Positions 1 to 11,321 of a stretch of DNA of 44,834 bases are shown here, piece by piece; position 1 is the first letter of the stretch; the number at the start of each line of letters is the position of its first letter. The DNA lies in assembly GCA_027604505.1 (NCBI GenBank), contig JADIIX010000161.1, positions 1 through 44,834 of the forward strand, read 5' to 3'. This DNA is from Gonapodya sp. JEL0774 (Eukaryota; Monoblepharomycota; Monoblepharidomycetes; Monoblepharidales; Gonapodyaceae). The notes under the pieces are model-generated. The model saw only the letters and a program-made list of their open reading frames with translations. It was not told where the DNA came from and searched no databases. A program made the position numbers and the translations under genes.

Positions 1-282
1 AAACAACCTCTCACAAAAACTCTGTGCCTACATTCTACAAAACTGTCTCTGGGGGTTCTGCGGCACGAACAGTCCAGTTTTGACGTTGCATACCTTGCAA
101 TGCTGTTATAATACGTCTCTTGGCTTCACTGCCCACTGGATACTTTGCACTTCCCGTGATGCTCACATGCAATTTGTTGAGCGATCTGTGGTTACTGCCC
201 CTCTTGCTGGAAAAGGCTCAGGCTCCACACTCGAGCCACAGACAAATTTATACCTGATACCCATCGGCACTATAAGTTCTCA

Positions 283-1397
283 ATGGCAGCCCGATCGCCA
301 TCGAAGGAGCCACAGAAGCTTACTCCTTTGCTCGCAGAGTTTCTTTCATTCGGATGCCTGTCGGTAGGTTGCAGTGTTCGTTGATACCGGCACAGTTATG
401 CGGCCAGAGCCAACACAAAAACACAGGGTTTCCGCTACTTCGAGACATATCTCCGCGGAAGAGAGGAGCTCATTATTCGCGTGTACAATGACTCCAAGAC
501 TCCCATCTTCTCCGCTCATCCTCATGCACATGCAAATTCGGTAGATCTGGCGAAAGAAATGGGGAGTAAACTTGTTATCTCGTATCGCACACAGCAGTTG
601 TGAGTCAGACATCAGAAGTTTGAGCTGGTGTGAAGAGAATCGATTCGTGTCCTTTGTCCTCAGGATGTCGCTGAAGACGTTCAGTGGTTTACCTCCCGCA
701 AGCCCGGCAGATAAAGATTTGGAAAAGGACTCTACCAAAACTGCTTTCCTTATTGCGGGCTATGCTCGGTACGGAAAGCCGTTCGTATGGGTGCGTTTGG
801 ACGACCTGCCTTCAAACTGTTGTTGTCTCGGTGACTATAGTCCACCACCTCGCACTTTCGCTCCTCAGCTCCGGTCCCACCACAGTCGCCTCCTTCAAAC
901 CCACGGCCAAGATAGCAGTGACTCACCACTGACTCTTACATCCACCACAAACTGGCCGAAAGGAGGTAAGACAAATTCGTACCTACAGGTAGAAGAATCA
1001 ATTCACAACTTTTGAAGCAGACGTGAAACTCGCTGAAATCGTCGCCGAGCTCGTCACCGCTACGCTTCTTCCTCCTCCTTCCAACCCTTTCGCTGTTGAT
1101 CACTCTTTCTTCGATTCCATTCCTCTGGAGGAATCCATCGTTCTCTCAGGCGCCATGGTGGACTTTCTTAGCAAGCTCTACACCCGGAGAACGCCGTGGT
1201 CAGAATCTGGTGGGTCACTATTCTATTATGGGGATTCAAAGCACCTGGCGTTGTTTGCTTATCATGTTCTCGTGTGGAACCCTTTCGCAGTATTCGAGGA
1301 CCTCAGAATACTTCATCGTCGTCATCTCTCAAATCTTAACGAATACCTCACAAAAAGTGCAATGTCACTAGACTCCTCCACTGCATCGTTATTTTAG
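283..1397 (+). CDS. Unidentified multi-exon protein with C-terminal hydrophobic segment
   Basis: I do not recognise the family. A consistent model starts at the ATG at 283 (MAARSPSKEPQKLTPLL), splices near 366/424 into a segment reading GFRYFETYLRGREELIIRVY, and continues through an exon ending near 599. It then resumes near 665 (MSLKTFSGLPPASPADKD) and includes AFLIAGYARYGKPFVWVR. A further intron at about 965-1020 joins TNWPKG to DVKLAEIVAELVTATLL, after which the frame stays open to the TAG at 1395-1397. The tail has an acidic/proline stretch, then LALFAYHVLVWNPFAVF, a possible membrane-associated helix, then a basic segment. Coherent phases across several introns suggest a real gene; the intron near 788-880 is the least certain. 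The partner gene downstream is on the opposite strand and converges. Confidence 0.5.
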
Positions 1398-1573
1398 TCC
1401 AGGCACGGGTACCATGGTCCCTTTCTCCTGTGACATCTTTGTGCTTTAGAGCCCAGGGGATCTAGCTCACAGTTATACCCCAGCCATCGTGTGCAAATAG
1501 TAATCAAAACCTTATGTACATAATCGGTGGGCGATTCAGCCCTTAGGTCATTGCACCCTTCCACTATCTGGCC

Positions 1574-4500
1574 TCAAAGTCGCGCCTTCCCTTCCGCGAT
1601 TCTCCGGTAATCCTTCTTCGTCATGGGAACAAAGGTGCCGGCGTACTCCAAATCGAGCCAATAAAGAGGCGCTTTGACTCGCTCGGGGTCAGCTCCACCC
1701 TTCGTATAAACGGGAGCACCGCGTTTGTCCACGGAGCTTGACAAAAAACGGCACTAAATCACGCTCACCTTTTTCCATTCCACAACACGGATTTTCTGAG
1801 TCGATGTCAGATCCATTCGCTCGGCTATTCGCACAATCCGAGGAACCGCGTACAGCGGTAGGCGGTCCAGGAGAAAGCGACCAAGGAGCTCCATCGCAAG
1901 GTCGCTGTCAAACGTGGACCGCAGTGTTACAATCGCCATGGGTACCCGGCCATCCACGCCTGAAAGTTAAAGTTTGCAGATTTCATGTAAGGCCGTAGGA
2001 TGTTGAACGTACGCGTCCTACCTACCTTTGACAGGAATCCCAAACACCGCAGCTTCCTTGATGTAGAAGAACTCTTGAATGCTCGATGCGACTTCCAAAG
2101 TGGATATATTTCTATTGAAGCATGGATTGAGTTAGAAGACATGCTGGACGGAGTATTTTACTATCTCACCAACACCCACTCTGTGCGAAATCGAAACATG
2201 TCTCCCACTCTGTCGATAAAGTAATAGTAGCCGCGTTCATCTCGTCGGAAAAGGTCACCCATGCGGAACCATTGGTCTGACGGTAGTTGTATCTGACATC
2301 GGGTCCACGGGCTAATCTTCGTACCTGCCACTTACCTCCCTTCTCAAAACAGTCGTGAAGAACACGGGACTTGGTCAGTTCATCGTCATTGTAGTATCCC
2401 TCTGGAAGAGAAAGCTTGATTTAACGAGAAGAACGTCACATAGTACCTAGATTAGGGTACCCACCGAAGAAGTTGTAGTGCGTGGGATTCTCCGGCTCTG
2501 GCCGTAATTGCGCGATTATCTCCCCCGTGACATTCGCCCCAATCTAGACGATTTTAGCAACATCTCGATGATGTACAACGGAGGAGTATAGCCCGCAGAC
2601 TCACCTCAATCAGGAACCCGTCTGGAGAAATTAAACCAATATTAGCAACAAATAGGACGAGCGAAGTTCAGAAAATATTCACCAGATCCCCGGACAGGCT
2701 TTTCAGCTTGATCGTCATACTTCACCAACTTCACATCACCTTGAATTGGAGATTTTGATCTCATAACCATTCGCACTCACGACTGGAACACCACGTTCTC
2801 ACCGCATTTCCGCATCTCTGGTCCGTGTCTTCCACATGAGCCGATCCCCTCGTTTCCTTTCTGTATGTTCAGCATAAAGATACATCCCTGTGGGTTGAAG
2901 AACGGTGAATGAATCAAACAGGGTGACACTCTTCCTGTTACAGCCCACCTCCGTTGAACCATAAAACTCCATCACCACCGGTATTCGAAATCGCTCCTTG
3001 AAGTCCTCCCAGATCTCGGGTCTGTTTAGAGAGTACGATGAACACGATGTGAGACGACCGCGGGCCACCAGTTGAGTCGGGATGGAAGCATTTCACCTCA
3101 ATCCGTTGCCAAACGCCGCTCTGACACGATGATGGCGATCGTGGGGCGATGGCGGGGTGGCAAGGACGAAGCGAGCGATTTCTAAAGGTTGCAGGGATGA
3201 GTGGGTTGAAAATGGTTTTTGGTGTCCACGGGATCTCTTGCGCCACGTACCACCGATATATTGCACAACTGTGGCTTTATATTCTGCAGCTTCTCTGAAG
3301 TAGTTGCGGGCTGAAAATCGCCGTGGGATGATGAGGGTCTGCCAGGTGAAAAGATGACGACCACGCGGGAAACTCGAGTCGACATCATACCAACAGAGCA
3401 ACAGGCATAGACCTACGGTTCCTCGGTACCACGATACGTGCAGTCCAATTCCGGCTGCACTGTGGTAGAGTGGAAGTGGGGAGTACCATCGATCATTGTC
3501 ATTGTACCAGCCCAGGTGGACGGATGAAGGGGCAATGCGAGAGCTGGGGTGATGAAAATATGCGATTGATTGATGGTCTCATAATATTGTAATGAGTATA
3601 AAGATGTCCAACTCACTACTTGACGTGGCTGTTGATGGAAGCCTTCGGTGCACCGGTCGCTGCAGTTCGTGGAACGCACGGTAGTAGTCGACAAACACGA
3701 CCGACCCAATTCGGTTTGAAATAGTGACAGGAGGCTGAACTCACTACCAGAGGTAAAGATGAGGCATGCGGGATCTGGAGGCACGAGAGACGTTGGATGA
3801 ATGAAGTTTGGATTACGTCGCGAGAGAAACTCTTGAATAAGCACCCACCTCTCATTCTAACTTTTTTCCTGCGTTTCTTTGCTTCTTCGGAATCAGTCGC
3901 GTCCAGGGACCTGAGTTGAGTTTCTGTCAATAGGTAGTCCGCGAAGCCAAGGTCCTTGGCAGAATGAGTGGTGGCTGTAGAAGGTCCCATAGCTATAGAA
4001 GAACGACGAGAATCGGGAGTTGACGCATCGGAGGAACGTCGGGAAGCTTCGGGTTGCGAGGTAGAAGCCGGAGCCGACGATTCGCGGAGAGTATTGCTCG
4101 TTGTTGTACCATCCGGCACGGTGGTGGACGCAGCTGGAAAGCTCTGATCTTCGTGGAGATATTCGTACCCACAGAACGCCACGATGTGCTCGACACCGTT
4201 TGATTTGAGTTGAGAGGCAATTTTGCGGACGTCGCCATATCGGGCGGACTCGAAGATGAAGAGTCGGGATTTCGCAGTGGTAATGGCATGGAAGAAAGTG
4301 CGGCCTGTATGTGTATCGCGTGAGCAGGTAGCTCCGAAATTTTCGAGAGGGGACAGGGGTATGCACAAGCTTGCACGAACCTCGGAAGTTGTGATTGACA
4401 AGCACCAGTCGAGCACCAATTTTCCAGAGGGCAATCATTGTAATTATCATCTCGGGTGAGTTCTCAAAGAGAATGGCGACGTATTCCTCATGTCGAATGC

Positions 4501-5037
4501 CATACGTGGAGAGGAGGAAGTTTGACTGCCCCATTAACAGCGAGTGACACGACGGAGTATCACATCAGCCATGTAAACACAAATTCAGACGATTGGAGAA
4601 TGCGCTCCATACTCTTTGACACCCGTTTCTCTCTCTTTGTGACAGGAAACCTACCATGGAATTTGAGAGTGTATCCAGCTCTCGCCAGGTGTAACTCTTT
4701 CCAGTTGTCGCGTACACCAACGCCTCCGCATCTGGCTTTCGGGCAGCTGACTCTATGAGCAATTCGACCACAGAAGCTCGCCCATCAGCGTCTCTTTTAG
4801 CGAGACTGTTCTCACATTCAAGAGCAAACGACGAAGGAATCAGTTGCAAGTGTCCAATGACAAAAGATAGTCGGCCGCCTATCCAGCGCTCCATACAACT
4901 TACTATTCGAGTGTTTTCCGTCTGCTCTCTAAGTTCTGTCGGTCACCTCTCCAGTTGAAATGCGAATCAGCGAGCCTCCACGCAAGCGGGATTGCTCCAA
5001 CGATCGCACCAGCTGCGAGAACACGAGCGGCCGCCAT
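1574..5037 (-). CDS. FAT1: Very-long-chain acyl-CoA synthetase / fatty acid transport protein (FATP/FAT1 family)
   Basis: An ATP-dependent acyl-CoA synthetase of the FATP type, which activates long and very-long-chain fatty acids at membranes and supports their uptake. About 19 exons join in phase to give about 709 residues. The start (MAAARVLAAGAIVGAIPLAW) is a hydrophobic N-terminus typical of FATPs. The AMP-binding P-loop, FTSGATGAPKA, is assembled across a 27-nt and a 40-nt exon (3748-3774, 3620-3659). Next come LPLYHSAAGI, VVQYIGEIARFVL, FGNGLRPEIW and FYGSTEG, then MGDLFRRDERGYYYFIDRVGD and TENISTLEVA. The family-typical C-terminus ends GKARL just before the stop at 1574. One exon is only 17 nt (2605-2621). 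The 456-nt exon 3849-4304 carries a Ser/Thr-rich insert of roughly 85 residues ahead of the P-loop, which makes the protein longer than the usual 620-650. Divergent from the sorting nexin gene at 5208. Confidence 0.93.
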
Positions 5038-5207
5038 TCGTGTGCCGCTGTGGGTGAGTTAATGACGATTCGGTTTGTGGGGAGGGTTCGGTCGGTCGAA
5101 CACTGAGTGCCTGTGTGGTATTGAAACGCGACTGTGGCCGCGTTTCAACTCAACTTACTCACCTGTTACCGGCTTCGCGCGGTCTCGCAGCGGCATTGTG
5201 CGCGGCA

Positions 5208-6918
5208 ATGGAGCGGGAACTTTCCGATTGGAAACCTCCTCCCGTGCAATGTACGCCCAGTGTTCAAGTCGATTCGATCGTTCGAAAAGCTGGGGTGGAG
5301 CTTTCGATCGAGGTTTCAGTATCAGAGTGAGCCAAACTTGCGCTCCGGCGTTCTGCTAGAATCTGTCTGATATTTTTGACTGCCGTCGCCCTCCTCCACA
5401 GCGCTCCATTTGCCCGAGCTCAGGGTGCGAACTGCCGAACGTCTTTTCGGAGCACCGAGCTGCAGACATATCACAATGCTCTTATATTTGAGTGCCGCGA
5501 TGCAGGTTCGCTGTGTGCTTTCGCCGTTTCCGCCATAGATTCAGCCCGCCCACGAATGTCTGCGAACTAGTGTGCCCCCCAATGCCGATCATTCCCTCCT
5601 CCCCTGATGAAGATGCCAAGCTTCAGAGCGAAATTGTTCGTTTCTTAACACGTATTTTGGAGCATCCCACCTTAGGCCGCTCTCGGTCCACATTTCAATT
5701 CTTCAATGTCGAGGGGAATTATCGCTACGAAATGGCCTCGTCACCCTCTGCGATACCCACCAGCTTCACCACCTTCCTCCTCTCCATCTTCACTGCATTT
5801 CCATTTTTTGCTCCTGGACTGCCGTCTGCTTCGTCTCTCTCAGGCGTGTCGTCAACGACAATGAGCTTGCTTTCGCCCACTGCATCTTCCGCAACCGAAA
5901 AGGAATTCGATCCCTTTTTTCTCGTGAGCACTGAGAAGCGAAAGAAAGTTCGAACATCCTCTCATGTGTACAATTTGTATGCGTCTTCACTCTGGTAGAC
6001 TCTTCACAAGAGCCTCTCCGATCTTCCGTCCTCATACGAAACTGTTGCGCGACACAGCACTCAAGTCGCAAAAGATACGAAGCTGCTTGCGAGGAATCTT
6101 AGAAGTATCGCTCTCACTTTCGGACTGTTATCTGCACAGGAGGAGCGATTAGGAAAGACCGCCTCCGCTCACGAAACACGGTTTCATCGGTGTGTTTCTA
6201 CGGATGGATTCATTTATGGATTCCGGATATCCCTTCATGTCTCGATTGTATCCAACCACATAGGCTTTTTGCCCGCATCAAAAAGCCCATGGGCTCCCTC
6301 TACACCGTCATCGATCGTCAATCTGATTTACAACATTCCACTTTCACCGAACTCCGCGTATACCATTCGAATGCCTCCCGCAACGCACTCGAGGTTCTCG
6401 TTCATCGTGCTGAAACAGTCCTCGAGTACGACACAGCATCCAGATTGGTCGCTCAATGCGTCTCGGAGGCCGAACGACTGCGCTCAAGTCACGAAATAGC
6501 ACCTGAAAGGGCCGCAAAGGCAATACAGGCACTCGAAGAAGCGAAACAAATTGAGAGGGAGAAGGCAGAGACATTCACACGCGTGGGGATTGGCGGGAGG
6601 GAGGAGATGGCTCGTTTCCGGACCCACCATTCGGAGGACTTTGTGGCTTCCCTGGACGAGTTTGTCACCAAACAGCTGCATCTGAACCGGGCGGCTCTCA
6701 AAAATTGTGAGGCGGCACTGCAGCATCTCGCTAGACTGGCGTTCGATGGGATGCTGGAAGGGTTCTCTCCAGAATCGCCGACAACGAGAGGGATTGGACA
6801 CAGCGCGACGTCATCGATGGGCAGCTCTAGCTTAATATTACCAGAAGTTTCGGCTACTCTCAGTGACGTATTTGGTGGCTCGATGCCGGTGGAGGACAGG
6901 TTTGTCTCTGTGAGCTGA
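5208..6918 (+). CDS. PX-BAR sorting nexin (SNX41/ATG20/SNX4-like)
   Basis: A phosphoinositide-binding endosomal sorting protein. The N-terminal part looks like a PX domain: strand segment KAGVELSIEVSVS, a basic stretch FRRFRHRF, a proline-rich turn PPMPIIPS, and the closing helix EIVRFLTRILEHPTLGRS. The rest is a long alpha-helical region fitting a BAR domain (about 6000-6800), with segments such as ARHSTQVAKDTKLLARNLRS, LSAQEERLGKTASAHETRF and EAKQIEREKAETFTR, ending VEDRFVSVS at the TGA of 6918. Introns are supported near 5949/5966-5998 and about 6190-6266 (joining RFHR to LFARIKKPMGSLY). The first half of the PX domain, about 5330-5530, cannot be joined in one frame with ordinary introns, so the 5' model and the ATG at 5208 are tentative. 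Assignment to SNX4, SNX41 or ATG20 is by general resemblance only. Confidence 0.72.
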
Positions 6919-7155
6919 TTGGTTGGATGACGGTGGAGAAGTTGGAACCAGATGAGCTCGCCGGACACAGATTATTCTTGTCGAGACTTTGGATTACAAT
7001 TGGGGATCTTCTGAAGCAGGATACCATTTATATATATTGTAGCTATCCAAAAATCACTGTTTCAAGGTTACGCTTGCTTTTCGGTTTGTTGCTCTTTGGT
7101 CGGAAGAACTTATCAGCAATCGGGACTCTGTATAAGTGTCAGATCATGTCAGCTC

Positions 7156-8615
7156 TTATTCGCTCCTGTGCACCTCCACGCTGAGAAGATCCCGCGCCGT
7201 CAACACTTCGTCGCTCCCAAATGCTTCCACTGCCAATTGACGAATTTCCTCCATGATTTTCAGCGATTCGGGTTCGGTGTCACCTTTGTACCGGTGACTG
7301 AAGTGTGTCAAGATCAAGCGGCGTGCGCGGATTAGCTTGGCAAAGCGACCAGCCATTTGAGGGTTGGAGTGGCCGCTGGTGCAGCGCAAGGGAGATGTGT
7401 GAATTTGAAAGCGCACGACTCACCGTGAAAGACTCACTGATCTATTGTTTGTTGCTCCACGCTCTCTGTAGTCATCCCATTCGTCCTATCCTCTGCCAAA
7501 CAAGCATTCGTCGCCTCGTGAACCAGGACTGTGCAATCCTCCGCTATCCGGGCAATAGCTGACGAATCCGATGTATCTCCTAATATCACAAGATGCCGTC
7601 CTCGTTTGGGGGGATCCAAAAACTGCGCCGGATCCAGCACAATGCCGTCGGGTAGGTTAACAATCTCACCATTTTTTATCTTTGCGAGAAGTTGTAGCGG
7701 GTTCTTGACACCGGACGCTTTCAGAGCATTTGCGTTTCGGTCGAGGTGAGGTCGCACCTCCTCGACACGCAATCGTCCTGGGGAGTCGAGCTCACGAACT
7801 GCGAATCCAACGCACGGGGCGCTGTGTTGCAATTTCCCAGCCTCCACAGTCAAGCCGAGTGACTTTTCTTCCAAAATAAGCCAAGTACCATCACTGCGTG
7901 GGGCCATGTCCACACCGTCGTACTGTTGAGCGTCCTGTTCGTCCCTGACCTCAACTTCATCGACGGCACTGGGCCCTGCTTGCTTCTTCTTTGCCAGATC
8001 CTCTTCGGTCCATAGCTCATTTATGACCACTCGAGTCGACAGTCGGCAGTAAGACGACGCGAGAGAGTTGCGAATGTACTCGCGAAGTCCACGTGGTCCA
8101 AAAAGCATGATGACTTTGCGAGCTTGTTCCTCACTAGTCGTGCCAGAGAGAGACCCAAGATTACCAGAAAGTGTGGAGAGAAAACCAGGCAGGCCAAAGC
8201 AATGATCGCCACTAGTGGAATCGTTTTAGGTGGAACGCAACACTCTTGATTTACTTCACGGGGTGGCGATCTCAAACCGCACGCCTCGAACCTACTGTAA
8301 ATGCGTGATAAAGATGTATTTGACCTTGGTCAATTTAAGATGTGTCCTCAAGAACTGATTCTGCGTCGCTTCACTTGTTGAAAAGAACACATTATTTATA
8401 CGGGTTTGTCTCAACCGTCGTTTTCGCCTTACATAATACTCACCCGCAATCGAACAGTAAAACATCTCCATTGATTCGAAGCGCTGTAGCAGAGTGGTTC
8501 CTACAGGTGATTTTCTCGCTTTAGCTGTAGAATGATATCGAACGGACGATGACCGATCGGCTCACCGCGTCAAGGAAGGTTGCGCTGACGCTGTGCCGAG
8601 AAAAACGAGCTCCAT
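7156..8615 (-). CDS. Ribonuclease Z (tRNase Z, short ELAC1-like form)
   Basis: The endonuclease that removes 3' trailers from tRNA precursors; a metallo-beta-lactamase fold. Five exons (8566-8615, 8444-8500, 8296-8373, 7438-8211, 7156-7375) join in phase to 392 residues. Seen in order: N-terminal MELVFLGTASAQPSLTR, the segment LRINGDVLLFDCGEATQ, the metal-binding motif THLHGDHCFGLPG (split by an intron inside the second His codon), GPRGLREYI, LGDTSDSS and VLVHEATNA. A split GHSNPQMAGRFAK and LTHFSHRYKGD complete the zinc-site set. Length fits the short form rather than the 800-900-residue long form usual in fungi. An acidic, low-conservation insert lies near 7880-8000. No organellar signal is obvious at the N-terminus. 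Very likely catalytically intact. Confidence 0.93.
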
Positions 8616-9131
8616 GGAGATTATGATGTCGATAGCGATTCACGAGTATCACTGGAGTTTGATCGATTTAAGAATCGGTTGAAGGCGAGGATATTGGCGA
8701 GTGGTCATCGAACCGAGCGCGCAAAAAGTGATGGATCTGGATCTGCCTTATCGCCCTGTCCGTCCTCACTCCAATCAATTTCTCGGCATAGTGGGCGATT
8801 GAAGGTTCAAGAGTGTGCTTTGTTATTGGACTCATCAGCTCCTTTTAAATACGGGTGTGTCCGTCTTTCATGTCAAGCAACTACTGGGCTCCAATTCACT
8901 TCACTCAATCAAACAAATTTATGAGGAGCTGTTTCCCATGTGATGCAATATTTTCGCGGCATTGAGCGCCTCGCGTCCAATAAACTAGCGTGGGTAGTAT
9001 TGTTGCTTTTTCCATTGAACCGTGTTATTCGCTGTCACATCCCAGTTCATCATTCCTTGATCAAACTGACCATCACAGCGGAGTTCGTGAGCACCTTCCT
9101 ACCTTCTCCCAACAATTAAGCGTCTGAAGTC
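8616..9131. other. Intergenic stretch between tRNase Z and GTP cyclohydrolase I
   Basis: About 515 bases between the start of the tRNase Z gene and the end of the GTP cyclohydrolase gene, both on the minus strand. It should hold the tRNase Z promoter and the cyclohydrolase 3' end. A plus-strand open frame at 8679-8924 has no recognisable domain and I treat it as chance. Confidence 0.5.
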
Positions 9132-10608
9132 TCACCTCAGAAACTCCTCCCGTGTCCGATGATCTGTCCTGAACCCGCCCAACATGCAGCTCGTGACGGT
9201 TTTCGATCCAGGTTTCTGTACGCCACGCATAACCATACAGAGGTGGCTTTGTTTGTGGGAAAGGTGGATGGTGTTTCAGGAAACGGGGGCGTCAGCACAA
9301 GCCCTGGTACCCGTGGTTCCGCAAGACATGTGGTCCCACCTGGCCTCCATAACCACAGCCACGCCTCTCGGTTTCAGAATACTCTCCAGCGCGACCGCCA
9401 CTTGTTTGGTCAAGCGTTCCTGCAGTTGGAGTCGTCGGGCAAACATTTCGGCGATGCGGGCGACTTTGGACAGGCCGAGTACACGCTGGTGGGGCAGGTA
9501 GCCAATGGAGATCTGCACGACGGAGATGGTTCCCGAAATGGCAGACGAGGCAATATCGTGAATGCGTCAGCGTGCGGGAGTGCGAGCAAATGAACCCATT
9601 CATACCTTCCCCATAAAAGGTACGCAATGATGTTCGCACATGGAGAAGACCTCGATGCCTTTTACGATGACCATTTCGTCGTGATCTTCTCGGAAAATAG
9701 CACCGTTGACGACATCGAGGATGTTTTCTGTACCGGGAGCGGGCAGAGTTATTGAATTTGACCCAGCTGTATCGGCGTTACATTTTTCTGACCTTCGTAT
9801 CCCTTGGTCAAAAATAATAAGGCTCTGGCATATCGCTCGGGGGTTTTGAGGAGGCCTAGATTCGTGTGGAGGTTCGATGGCCGTCCATGTTGGCGGAAGA
9901 AAAGCGACGGGCATGGAGTTGAAGTCGATGCAAAGCAGACGGTAAAACAAAGTCGCAGTTTATGAGCCCAGAAGACCAACCCAGTTGCCAGTAACCAAAC
10001 TCACCCTCTCTCTCCGGATCTTCTCCGATACACTCGAGAATAGTCTTGACGGCTGACGTCATCCTCTCGACACGCCTCTCCCGCTCCTCATGAGACTCTT
10101 CTTTACGGGCACGGGTGCCGATAGCTGGGAGCGAACATGTTGAAGTATTTGTGAGGTAATTTATCAGAATCGAGCAACAATAATAAAACGAGTGAAACAT
10201 ATGAAACGCACAAGGCCAGCTCAACCCATCTGGGTCAGGCATAGGTGTCAGACTTCGTGAGGTTGGCGCGGACAAGGAGGATGTTGGTTCGTCGTCATTC
10301 TCTTGGTTGACGATGGAGGTGAGTCGGCGGTTGGCAGGTGAGGAGGTGGACAACGGTCCGCTAGTTGAAGGTCGAGGGAGAGAAGAGGGGGGAGAAGAGG
10401 TGACGGATTGCTTAGGCTTGCCATTTGGAATGACGGGGTGGCTATAGAGTTGGATGGTGGTCAGTCTCGATTTTAACCCGCCATGATCCACAATCCGTGC
10501 AAAATCACTCCACTGTGATGATTCTCCAATTTCTAGCTGTACTTCACCTGCGCTTGGGGTTCGTAGCGCGGTCTCATTCAGAAGAGTAGTAATTTGTCCG
10601 ACAGCCAT
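9132..10608 (-). CDS. FOL2: GTP cyclohydrolase I
   Basis: Converts GTP to 7,8-dihydroneopterin triphosphate, the first step of folate and tetrahydrobiopterin synthesis. Six exons (10212-10608, 10005-10124, 9793-9855, 9606-9727, 9340-9512, 9132-9246) join in phase to 329 residues. A Ser/Pro-rich N-terminal extension of about 130 residues leads to [18 protein letters not shown], typical of fungal enzymes. The catalytic core follows: [34 protein letters not shown], the zinc-site motif [43 protein letters not shown], and C-terminal [20 protein letters not shown]. The enzyme ends EEFLR at a TGA that overlaps a GTGAG sequence, so a short further exon is conceivable. Cys and His zinc ligands are present. 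A small upstream open frame at 10708-10860 could be a 5' exon, but its phase does not fit simply. Confidence 0.94.
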
Positions 10609-10707
10609 GTTTCACCTGCACCTCACCCACTCTGCAATTTCGTTTTCCTTCCAAATTCTCAAAAGATACGCAATTCGTTTCCCCCATCCTGCAATTTCCT
10701 AAGCTTC

Positions 10708-10860
10708 TCACCTTGGGAATGTCTCGACTAACGAATCATCAGCATCATCTTTGAACTCCCCGTCTGTTCGCGCTTCACGGACGATCGCTGCGAGTTCGTC
10801 TCGCTCCTCGGTGGTGAAGCCGTCAGCTTCTAGTGTCGATTGGTGTTGAGTGCTGGACAT
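10708..10860 (-). CDS. Small acidic open frame or 5' exon, uncertain
   Basis: From an ATG at 10860 it reads MSSTQHQSTLEADGFTTEER, then an acidic segment ending SLVETFPR, followed by CCAAGGTGAGAAG, a good splice donor. The composition (Glu/Asp-rich helix) looks like real coding sequence. It may be the first exon of a transcript running into the GTP cyclohydrolase gene, or a separate small protein. I found no acceptor that joins it in phase to the cyclohydrolase ATG at 10608. Confidence 0.3.
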   Translation of the reverse strand: MSSTQHQSTLEADGFTTEERDELAAIVREARTDGEFKDDADDSLVETFPR

Positions 10861-10896
10861 TGAGCTGTCGAGGTGAAGATGACGCAGGACTTGCAC

Positions 10897-11321
10897 CGAA
10901 TATCCAGGTCGCGAGGTTCCACGGAACGTCGTTTAAGAATCGGTGATAATCAGAGATAGATAGGTAAAAAGTGGCGGAATCGGGGAAGATTGAGATTATA
11001 CGTGAACGAAGTGAGATCGCTGTGCGAGCGGGGATCGAGCAACGGTTGCGACAAAGTCACGCTGACGGCGGCACAGATGGACGAAACGTAGTTGAGAGTA
11101 TCAGGATGCGGTGTCAGTGTTAAGTGATGGTGTGGAAACCAAGAATGTTGGAAGAGTTTTATGTGGTCCTCATCGGTGCGACGGTCCGTTGCTTCCCGTG
11201 ATCCTCACCAACTGATTGGTCCGACAGAATGACAGTTTGCGGACACCTCAAAAGTGGTATACACTTAAGAAAAAGGCAAGATTGCGAGAATCAAAGCGAA
11301 ACGAGGTTCCTACATCAATGT
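10897..11321. other. Intergenic, no gene seen
   Basis: About 425 bases upstream of the small acidic frame and downstream of the Cys-rich F-box-like gene. No open frame with recognisable features on either strand. It probably holds the upstream control region for the cyclohydrolase side. Confidence 0.45.

Noticed and set aside
346-738. Open frame on the minus strand of 130 residues
   Set aside because: It overlaps a plus-strand model with consistent splice phases and better coding character; the minus frame has no recognisable motif.
2770-2800. A 21-nt intron in the FATP gene
   Set aside because: An alternative 63-nt intron using a GTGAGA donor and a TTCAAG acceptor keeps phase and gives a better FATP sequence.
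9159-9593. Plus-strand open frame of 144 residues
   Set aside because: It lies entirely opposite GTP cyclohydrolase exons whose identity is certain; it is a shadow frame.
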